Source of the DNA: Micrococcales bacterium
GTDB taxonomy: Bacteria > Actinomycetota > Actinomycetes > Actinomycetales > Dermatophilaceae
DNA length: 6,719 nt
Assembly: GCA_003132125.1 (NCBI GenBank)
Contig: PKWT01000312.1
Location: forward strand, 4,876-11,594
Direction of reading: 5' to 3'
The notes beneath the pieces were generated by a model. That model saw only the letters and a program-made list of their open reading frames with translations, was not told the DNA's origin and did not search any database. This document shows positions 1-5,828 of this stretch, one piece after another; position 1 is the first letter of the stretch; each line of letters begins with the position of its first letter. The position numbers and the translations under genes are program-made.

Positions 1-17
1 GCCCGCGCAGCGACCGC

Positions 18-21
<4 letters not shown>
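1..21 (-). CDS. 5' end of a downstream gene, probably the partner sensor histidine kinase (partial)
   Basis: On the minus strand an ATG at 21-19 overlaps the TGA stop of the response regulator (20-18) in the classic ATGA arrangement. It opens a frame reading M-S-G-R-C-A-G before the window ends. Only seven codons are visible, so the product cannot be identified from its own sequence. The inference rests on context: a gene translationally coupled to the 3' end of an OmpR-family regulator is most often its cognate membrane histidine kinase. No strong Shine-Dalgarno is visible ahead of the ATG, as is common when translation is coupled by stop/start overlap. The true start could be a different codon, or the overlap could be chance. 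Confidence 0.4.
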
Positions 22-674
<653 letters not shown>

Positions 675-714
675 GGCACACAGCCTGTCACGGTGCGCTG
701 GAGCCCGCAGGGGT

Positions 715-729
715 TCTCAGTTGGCTCAC
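715..729 (+). promoter_or_regulatory. Candidate response-regulator half-sites (imperfect direct repeat)
   Basis: TCTCAG at 715-720 and GCTCAC at 724-729 share a CTCA core with a 9-base offset. OmpR-family regulators bind tandem direct repeats, usually about 10-11 bases apart, so this offset is slightly short. The repeat lies just upstream of the ribosome binding site of the LolA-like gene, where a regulator could act. With only a 4-base exact core this could be chance. Confidence 0.2.
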
Positions 730-741
730 AGGCGGCCGGGT

Positions 742-746
742 GGAGG
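742..746 (+). promoter_or_regulatory. Ribosome binding site deciding the LolA-like gene start
   Basis: GGAGG at 742-746 lies 8 bases ahead of the ATG at 755. It overlaps an upstream in-frame GTG at 740, which therefore cannot use it. This favours the ATG at 755 as the true start. Confidence 0.75.
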
Positions 747-754
747 ATAGGGCC

Positions 755-1927
755 ATGAGCATCTTCGAACGCAATCCAGCCCTGCGGTGGGCGGTTCCTG
801 CGGTGACCGCAGTGGCCTTGGTCGGTGGGGGGTCGGCGATCGGGGAACTGCCCGCCAGCGCCGGTGACGGGCTGCAGGCCCGGACCGCAGCGCAGCTGCT
901 GGTGGATGTACAGCAGGCGAGTCTTGACGGACTCTCCGGGACCGTGGTTCAGAAGTCCGATCTCGGCCTGCCGGACCTGCCCATCGCCGGTGCCTCGGGT
1001 GGCACAGGCAGCTCCGATCTGACCTCCCTGGTCTCGGGCACGCACACGATGCGGATCTGGTTCGCCGGTCCTGACAAGGCCCGGATGGCCCTGCTGGGGA
1101 CCCTGGGTGAGTCCGACGTGATCCGAAACGGCCAGGACGTCTGGGTGTGGGCCAGCAAGGACAAGACGGCTACGCACTACGTTCTGCCCACCCATGACGC
1201 TGCGGACAAGAGCGCGACCTCTCCAGATCTGTCTGCCTTCCCGACTCCCACCGCCCTGCCCACCTCGCCCCAGGACGCTGCCGAGAAGGCGCTGGCGGCA
1301 ATCACCCCGAGCACCGACGTGACGACCAGCGGAACGGCGACCGTGGCAGGCCGCCCCGCCTATGAGCTGGTGCTGAAGCCCAAGGAGGCCACATCGCTGG
1401 TGGCACAGGTCCGGGTGGCGATCGACGGCACCGAGCACGTTCCGCTGCGGGTCCAGGTCTTCGCCAAGTCGGTGGCGGATCCGGTGTTCGAGGTGGCGTT
1501 CAGCGCGGTGGACTTCAGCCGCCCCGACGCCGCCCAGTTCGCGTTCAACCCACCGCCGGGCACCACCGTGGTCGAGGGGAAGGCGATTGCCGGCCCAGGG
1601 GCCACTGACCCCGCGTTGCACGCCCCACAACCGGGCTCGGCCGGCATGCCTACGGTGATCGGCAAGGGTTGGGGCACTGTTCTGGTGGCCAAGGTGCCGG
1701 TGCCTGATGCCAGCGCTGCCACCAGTGGGAGCACAAGTGCCACGACCGACAAGACGATCGCCCAGCTGATGAAGTTCGTCACGCTGCTCCCCACGGTGTC
1801 GGGTAGCTGGGGCTCGGGGCACCTGATGGCCGGCACCGTGTTCTCGGCGCTGCTCACCGATGACGGTCGGATCGTGGTCGGGGCCGTGACTCCGGAAGGT
1901 CTGTACGCCGCACTGGCAGCTTCGTGA
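755..1927 (+). CDS. Secreted LolA/RseB-like protein
   Basis: A 390-residue exported protein. The N-terminus (F-E-R-N-P-A-L-R-W followed by a hydrophobic stretch at about 12-30) and an ASA site at 34-36 look like a Sec signal peptide cleaved after residue 36. There is no lipobox cysteine, so it is probably secreted or retained as a soluble or N-anchored protein rather than a lipoprotein. The mature part resembles actinobacterial LolA-fold proteins (LolA/RseB/DUF2092-like): an early amphipathic stretch (TAAQLLVDVQQASLDGLSG, about 44-62), beta-strand-rich segments such as HTMRIWFAGPDKARM (97-111) and a C-terminal conserved-looking block ending in LLTDDGRIVVGAVTPEGLYAAL. Pro/Thr/Ser/Ala-rich linkers occur at about 152-172 and 317-333. 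LolA-fold proteins bind lipids or lipoproteins in their hydrophobic groove; the ligand here is unknown. The ATG at 755 is chosen for its GGAGG; a GTG at 740 would add five residues. The stop overlaps the GTG of the ATPase gene (GTGA), so the proteins are probably made together. Family assignment comes from recalled sequence patterns, not a search. Confidence 0.75.
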   Translation: MSIFERNPALRWAVPAVTAVALVGGGSAIGELPASAGDGLQARTAAQLLVDVQQASLDGLSGTVVQKSDLGLPDLPIAGASGGTGSSDLTSLVSGTHTMRIWFAGPDKARMALLGTLGESDVIRNGQDVWVWASKDKTATHYVLPTHDAADKSATSPDLSAFPTPTALPTSPQDAAEKALAAITPSTDVTTSGTATVAGRPAYELVLKPKEATSLVAQVRVAIDGTEHVPLRVQVFAKSVADPVFEVAFSAVDFSRPDAAQFAFNPPPGTTVVEGKAIAGPGATDPALHAPQPGSAGMPTVIGKGWGTVLVAKVPVPDASAATSGSTSATTDKTIAQLMKFVTLLPTVSGSWGSGHLMAGTVFSALLTDDGRIVVGAVTPEGLYAALAAS

Positions 1928-2865
1928 CCGAGGCGGGCGAGTTTGCGGTCGCCACGGCGGGGCTGACCAAACGGTTCAAGGCTCAGGTCGCGGTCAACGC
2001 CATAGACCTGTTGGTGCCGCGCGGGTCCGTCTACGGGTTTCTCGGCCCGAATGGCTCAGGCAAGACGACGACGATCCGCATGCTGCTGGGTCTGATCAGG
2101 CCCACGTCAGGTCATCACCGTCTGCTGGGCAGGGCGATGCCACACAATGCGGGCCAGGTCCTTCCGCTCGTGGGATCCCTGGTCGAAGGGCCGGCGTTCC
2201 ACCCGTACCTCACCGCCCGGGCCAACCTCCAGCGGCTGGACTCTGTTGACCGTCATGCCGATCCGCGCACGACCAAGGTGCGCGTCGATGGCGCGCTTGA
2301 CCGGGTTGGGCTGCTGGCAGCCGCGGACAAGAAGTACCGCGCATACTCCCTGGGCATGCGTCAGCGGCTCGCGATTGCCGGCACGTTGCTGGCGCCTCGT
2401 GAGCTGTTGGTGCTGGACGAACCGACCAACGGCCTTGACCCGCAGGGCACCCGCGAGGTTCGCCACCTCATCGGGTCGCTGGCTGACGACGGTGCCACGG
2501 TGCTGGTCTCCAGCCATCTCCTGTCCGAGGTTGAGCAGGTGTGTACCCACATCGGGGTGATGCATGTCGGCAGGCTGCTGACCCAGGGGCCGATCGCCGA
2601 GGTGCGGGCCGTCAGCGAGCCACGGGCCCGGGTGGAGACTGACCGACCGGCGGATGCGGCAACCGTGTTGCGTGCTCTCGGCCTGACCGATGTCGTTGTC
2701 GAATCCGGTGTGGTCGTGGGGACTTTGGGCGCGCTGGTCCCGGACAAGGTCGTCGCTGCGCTGGTGCATCAGGGTGTGCCCGTGACCGGGTTTGCCGTCG
2801 CGCAGCCCAGCCTTGAAGACCTGTTCGTGTCACTCACCGGGGAGGGCTTCAATGTCAGCGGCTGA
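1924..2865 (+). CDS. ABC-2-type exporter ATP-binding protein
   Basis: A 313-residue single-domain ATPase of the BcrA/CcmA-like exporter type. Visible motifs are Walker A GPNGSGKT (41-48), a signature loop YSLGMRQR (141-148) in place of the classical LSGGQ, Walker B LLVLDE (161-166), the D-loop GLDP (170-173) and the switch histidine H198 in SSHLLSEVE. The usual Q-loop glutamine is not evident; the equivalent stretch is SLVEGPAF (85-92), with a glutamate, as I recall from other drug/peptide-type ABC-2 ATPases. The C-terminal part (about 215-313) is the extension common in this subfamily and includes the AQPSLEDLFVSLTG ending. The start is a GTG at 1924 overlapping the upstream stop by 4 bases, with no obvious Shine-Dalgarno, so it probably depends on translational coupling. 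It should energise the permease encoded immediately downstream. Substrate unknown; candidates from the family include lipids, antibiotics or peptides. Confidence 0.93.
   Translation: MTEAGEFAVATAGLTKRFKAQVAVNAIDLLVPRGSVYGFLGPNGSGKTTTIRMLLGLIRPTSGHHRLLGRAMPHNAGQVLPLVGSLVEGPAFHPYLTARANLQRLDSVDRHADPRTTKVRVDGALDRVGLLAAADKKYRAYSLGMRQRLAIAGTLLAPRELLVLDEPTNGLDPQGTREVRHLIGSLADDGATVLVSSHLLSEVEQVCTHIGVMHVGRLLTQGPIAEVRAVSEPRARVETDRPADAATVLRALGLTDVVVESGVVVGTLGALVPDKVVAALVHQGVPVTGFAVAQPSLEDLFVSLTGEGFNVSG
2841..2846 (+). promoter_or_regulatory. Ribosome binding site deciding the permease start
   Basis: GGAGGG at 2841-2846 lies 5 bases ahead of the ATG at 2852, inside the end of the ATPase gene. An upstream in-frame ATG at 2792 would give a 20-residue Ser/Cys-rich leader that reads like out-of-frame ATPase coding sequence, so 2852 is preferred. 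Confidence 0.75.
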
Positions 2866-3712
2866 ACTGGCCACCTCACCCGCGGCCCGGCCGCTGCGGC
2901 ATGTCTCGACCCGCTTCCTGCGCTCCGAGCTGCGGCTGATCTTCGGCCGCCGTCGCAACCAGGCGGGCTTGGGAATCCTGGCCGTGGTGCCGCTCATTCT
3001 TGCTATCACCGTCAAGGTGTCGACCCCCCGGCCGGGGCATGGGCCGGACTTCCTGGCCTCGATCACGTCCAACGGACTCTTCGTCGCGCTGGCCTCGCTC
3101 AGCATCGAGCTAGCACTGTTCCTCCCGCTGGCCGTGGGCGCCATTGCCGGGGACTCCATCGCCGGTGAAGCAAATATCGGCACTCTGCGCTATCTGCTCG
3201 CGGTCCCGGTGCATCGCACGAGGCTGTTGGCGGTGAAGTTCGCCGCGATCACGATCTTCTCGTTGGTGGCCACACTGTGGGTCTCGTTGGTGGGCGTGGC
3301 TGCCGGGTTGGCCCTCTTCGGTGGCGGCGACATGACCATGCTCTCGGGCGGGCAGATCGGGATGGGGCCGGCCGTCCTTCGAGTCGTGATGGCCACCGTC
3401 TACCTGGGGCTGGGCTTCGCATCGTTGGGGGCGATCGGGCTGTTCATCTCGACCCTGACCGAGCAGCCGATCGGTGCCACCATCGCGGTGGTCATCCTCA
3501 ACGTCATGAGCTTCATCCTTGACTCGATCCCGCAGCTGTCCTGGCTGCACGAGTGGCTGCCGACGCACTGGTGGATGTCGTTCGGCGACTTCTTCCGCGA
3601 CCCCGTCGCGTGGGACGGACTGACCCGCGGGCTGCTGACGGCCGCCGGATACGCGCTGGTGTTCTGGCTCGCCGCGTGGGCTCGTTTCTCGGACAAGGAC
3701 GTCACCGGCTGA
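2852..3712 (+). CDS. ABC-2-type transporter permease
   Basis: A 286-residue integral membrane protein with about six predicted hydrophobic segments: roughly 38-56, 75-100, 126-156, 174-200, 206-225 and 257-277. The N-terminal region is basic and cytoplasmic in character (RFLRSELRLIFGRRRNQ). The loop after the second segment carries GDSIAGEANIGTLRYLL (100-116), the amphipathic E...GTLRYLL-type element seen in ABC-2 permeases such as those paired with BcrA-like ATPases. It overlaps the ATPase gene by 14 bases and is placed to form the complete exporter with it, one permease probably dimerising with two ATPases. A short aromatic/acidic external stretch (WLHEWLPTHWWMSFGDFF, about 231-248) lies between the last two segments. 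The exported substrate cannot be deduced. The secreted LolA-like protein in the same operon suggests an envelope-associated, possibly lipophilic, cargo; this is inference. Confidence 0.9.
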   Translation: MSAAELATSPAARPLRHVSTRFLRSELRLIFGRRRNQAGLGILAVVPLILAITVKVSTPRPGHGPDFLASITSNGLFVALASLSIELALFLPLAVGAIAGDSIAGEANIGTLRYLLAVPVHRTRLLAVKFAAITIFSLVATLWVSLVGVAAGLALFGGGDMTMLSGGQIGMGPAVLRVVMATVYLGLGFASLGAIGLFISTLTEQPIGATIAVVILNVMSFILDSIPQLSWLHEWLPTHWWMSFGDFFRDPVAWDGLTRGLLTAAGYALVFWLAAWARFSDKDVTG

Positions 3713-3742
3713 CCCCTCCCCTCGGCCTCGGCCAGGAAAGGG

Positions 3743-4201
3743 ATGGTGTTGAGTGGGGCCATGTCCATCAATGATGACTACCTGCCGAGCCCGGCAAAGT
3801 GGGTCCGCGACCAGGTCCAGGAGTACGAAGGGTCTGGGGGCACCGCTGGCACAACCATGCGGGACATGCCGGTGATCATCGTGACCATGCGCGGCGCCAC
3901 GTCGGGCAAGGTGCGCAAGGTGCCCCTGATGCGGGTCGAGCACGACGGCGAGTATGCCGCTGTGGCCTCGAAGGGCGGTGCCGTCAAGAACCCCGTCTGG
4001 TACGCCAACCTTGTCGCCGACCCCCATGTCGAGGTCCGGGACGGCACGCTCGTCCGGGCCATGACGGCTCGTGAGGTCATCGGCGAGGAGAAGGCGATCT
4101 GGTGGGAACGATGCGTCGCCGCCTACCCCGACTATGCCGACTACCAGGCCAAGACCGAGCGTTCGATCCCGGTCTTCGTCCTGAGCCCGGCTGCAGACTG
4201 A
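3743..4201 (+). CDS. Deazaflavin (F420)-dependent nitroreductase-family oxidoreductase
   Basis: A 152-residue protein resembling the Ddn/F420H2-dependent quinone or nitroreductase family of Actinobacteria, which has a split beta-barrel fold and a usual length near 140-155. Supporting stretches are the TMRGATSGKVRKVPL segment (48-62), likely in cofactor phosphate binding, MRVEHDGEYAAVASKGGA (63-80), NPVWYANLVADPHVEV (83-98) and the ending EEKAIWWERCVAAYPDYADYQ. Family members reduce quinones or nitro compounds with F420H2; some act on other substrates, and the reaction here is unknown. Start: the ATG at 3743 has AGGA at 3734-3737 with 5-base spacing. A second in-frame ATG at 3761 (146 aa) has only a weak G-rich sequence (3751-3758) ahead of it. 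The M-x-L-S-G opening from 3743 resembles relatives as I recall them. It follows the permease by 30 bases without a clear terminator, so readthrough from the ABC operon is possible, although no functional link is evident. Confidence 0.87.
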   Translation: MVLSGAMSINDDYLPSPAKWVRDQVQEYEGSGGTAGTTMRDMPVIIVTMRGATSGKVRKVPLMRVEHDGEYAAVASKGGAVKNPVWYANLVADPHVEVRDGTLVRAMTAREVIGEEKAIWWERCVAAYPDYADYQAKTERSIPVFVLSPAAD

Positions 4202-4233
4202 CCATCGCGGTCGCAGCTCGGCCCGGAGCCTCA

Positions 4234-4259
4234 TTCCGCTCAAATCAGCGGGACTTTGT
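4234..4259 (+). terminator. Candidate intrinsic terminator after the oxidoreductase gene
   Basis: Bases 4234-4240 can pair with 4247-4253 around a 6-base loop (4241-4246). This gives seven pairs including one G-T wobble, with core CCGCT/AGCGG, followed by a short T-containing run CTTTGTG (4254-4260). It lies 33 bases after the stop of the oxidoreductase gene and before the transcarboxylase genes, where a terminator is expected. The stem is short and the T-tract weak for a GC-rich genome. Confidence 0.4.
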
Positions 4260-4275
4260 GCCCTCATGCGAGGGC
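4260..4275. repeat. Palindrome with 6-bp arms upstream of the 5S gene
   Basis: GCCCTC (4260-4265) and GAGGGC (4270-4275) are perfect inverted repeats around a 4-base centre ATGC. The right arm overlaps the position where a -35 element would sit relative to the -10-like hexamer at 4297. It could be a repressor operator, or a hairpin adding to termination of the upstream gene; no T-run follows, which favours the former. The function is inferred. Confidence 0.4.
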
Positions 4276-4296
4276 TGTGCTCGCCCAGCCGTGGGA

Positions 4297-4302
4297 CATA
4301 AT
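4297..4302 (+). promoter_or_regulatory. Candidate -10 element of the transcarboxylase 5S gene
   Basis: CATAAT at 4297-4302 differs by one base from TATAAT and stands out in a GC-rich stretch. Seven bases separate it from the GTG at 4310, so transcription would begin at or within a base of the start codon. No good -35 hexamer is visible at 16-18 bases upstream (GCTGTG at 4274-4279 is the nearest). Actinobacterial promoters often depend mainly on the -10. Confidence 0.45.
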
Positions 4303-4309
4303 TGACGAC

Positions 4310-5812
4310 GTGGATACGCAGCGAACGATCGGTGTCACAGAACTGGCCCTCCGGGACGCGCACCAGAGCCTGATGGCCACCCGCATGGCGATGGAAGACA
4401 TGGTCGGTGCCTGCGAGGACATCGACAACGCCGGCTACTGGAGTGTCGAGTGCTGGGGGGGCGCCACCTTCGACTCCTGCATCCGGTTCCTCAACGAAGA
4501 CCCCTGGGAACGCCTGCGAATGTTCCGCACGCTCTTGCCCAAGAGCCGCCTCCAGATGCTGCTGCGCGGGCAGAACCTGTTGGGATACCGCCACTATGGC
4601 GATGACGTGGTTGACCACTTCGTCGAGAAGGCCGCCGAGAACGGCATGGACGTCTTCCGGGTCTTCGACGCCCTGAACGACACACGCAACGTCGAGCGAG
4701 CCATCGCCGCCGTCAAGAAGGTTGGCAAGCACGCGCAGGGCACCATCTGCTACACCACCAGCCCCTTGCACACGATTGATGGCTATGTGCGCCAGGCCCG
4801 CGAGCTCGCTGATGTCGGCGTCGACTCCCTGGCGATCAAGGACATGGCGGCGCTGCTCAAGCCGCAGCCGGCATACGACATCGTGTCGGCCATCAAGGCC
4901 GAGCTGCCCGGCATGCAGATCAATGTGCACTGCCACGCGACCACCGGGGTCACCCTGGTCTCGCTGATGAAGGCCATCGAGGCGGGCGCCGATGTCGTCG
5001 ACACGGCCATCAGCTCGCTGTCGCTGGGCCCTGGTCACAACCCGACCGAGTCACTGCAAGAGATGCTGGAGGGCACCGGCTACATCGCCGACCTCGACAA
5101 GGTGCGGCTGGGCAAGATCAAGGATCACTTTGCCGAGATCAAGCCCCGTTACAAGCAGTTCATGTCCTCGTTCAACGTCGAGACCGACATCTTCGACAGC
5201 CAGATCCCCGGCGGCATGATCTCCAACATGGAGTCCCAGCTCAAGGCACAGGGCGCCGGTGACAAGCTGAAGGAGGTTCTCGAGGAGGTGCCGCGGGTCC
5301 GCAAGGCGGCCGGCTATCCACCGTTGGTCACGCCATCCAGCCAGATCGTGGGCACCCAGGCTGTGTTCAACGTGATGATGGGTCAGTACAAGGTGATGAC
5401 GGGCGAGTTCGCCGACCTGATGCTCGGGTACTACGGCTTCACCATCGGCGACAAGGACCCCGAGATTGTCGCCTTGGCCAAGGCCCAGACCGGCAAGGAG
5501 ACCATCACGGCGCGTCCGGCTGACCTCATAACCAACGAATGGGCCGCCCTGCGCACCGAGGCCGAGGCCATCGAAGGTTTCGACGGCTCGGACGAGGACG
5601 TGTTGACCTACGCCATGTTCCCCAAGGTGGCGCCCGACTTCTTCGCCTCCCGTGCAGACGGCCCCCTCAACCTTGGCAAAGACCCTGCCGAGCTCGAGGC
5701 AGAACGTTGCGCAGTGATCACCGACCCCAAGACGGGCCCCCTGCGTGTCCCGATCAAGTACGAGATCACTGTCAACGGCAAGAAGAACTCCGTCGCAGTG
5801 AAGCCCCTCTAG
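4310..5812 (+). CDS. Methylmalonyl-CoA carboxyltransferase (transcarboxylase) 5S subunit
   Basis: A 500-residue carboxyltransferase subunit. It moves the carboxyl group from carboxybiotin on the 1.3S subunit to pyruvate, giving oxaloacetate, in the cytoplasmic Wood-Werkman propionate cycle. The N-terminal TIM-barrel domain carries the metal site: D16 in LRDAHQS, K177 in AIKDMAALL (the lysine carbamylated in the P. freudenreichii enzyme) and H207/H209 in VHCHATTG. Their spacing agrees with D23, K184, H215 and H217 of that enzyme apart from one loop residue. The ECWGGA motif and LLRGQNLLGYRHY are typical of pyruvate/oxaloacetate carboxyltransferase domains. The C-terminal half has the conserved carboxylase domain: IPGGM at 299-303, PPLVTPSSQIVGTQAV, LGYYG. 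There is no biotin-attachment (MKM) domain, as expected for the separate-subunit transcarboxylase. The start is set at GTG 4310, just before the homologous core and fitting a leaderless mRNA. An upstream in-frame TTG at 4256 would add 18 residues running through the palindrome and -10 region and is unlikely. The 12S gene follows 16 bases after the TAG stop. Confidence 0.95.
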   Translation: MDTQRTIGVTELALRDAHQSLMATRMAMEDMVGACEDIDNAGYWSVECWGGATFDSCIRFLNEDPWERLRMFRTLLPKSRLQMLLRGQNLLGYRHYGDDVVDHFVEKAAENGMDVFRVFDALNDTRNVERAIAAVKKVGKHAQGTICYTTSPLHTIDGYVRQARELADVGVDSLAIKDMAALLKPQPAYDIVSAIKAELPGMQINVHCHATTGVTLVSLMKAIEAGADVVDTAISSLSLGPGHNPTESLQEMLEGTGYIADLDKVRLGKIKDHFAEIKPRYKQFMSSFNVETDIFDSQIPGGMISNMESQLKAQGAGDKLKEVLEEVPRVRKAAGYPPLVTPSSQIVGTQAVFNVMMGQYKVMTGEFADLMLGYYGFTIGDKDPEIVALAKAQTGKETITARPADLITNEWAALRTEAEAIEGFDGSDEDVLTYAMFPKVAPDFFASRADGPLNLGKDPAELEAERCAVITDPKTGPLRVPIKYEITVNGKKNSVAVKPL

Positions 5813-5828
5813 GAAAGTGACTTCGGCT

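Larger units (their letters stand above)
675..754. promoter_or_regulatory. Divergent intergenic promoter region between regulator and LolA-like operon
   Basis: These 80 bases separate the GTG of the response regulator from the ATG of the secreted protein, so promoters for both directions must lie here or overlap the coding ends. I could not identify a convincing -35/-10 pair in either direction. A small imperfect direct repeat lies at 715-729. The function is inferred from the divergent gene arrangement. Confidence 0.5.

Noticed and set aside
3713..3742. Terminator between the permease and oxidoreductase genes
   Set aside because: The short gap has GGCC-containing repeats (CTCGGCCTCGGCC) but no stable hairpin followed by a T-run.
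4256..4309. Upstream TTG start for the 5S gene
   Set aside because: It would translate through the palindrome and -10-like hexamer, has no Shine-Dalgarno, and adds 18 residues with no resemblance to the known 5S N-terminus.
3110..5038. 642-codon open frame on the minus strand
   Set aside because: It lies opposite the permease, oxidoreductase and 5S genes, all recognisable families. Its translation is His/Arg/Gly/Asp-rich without domain character, the usual mirror frame of high-GC coding DNA.
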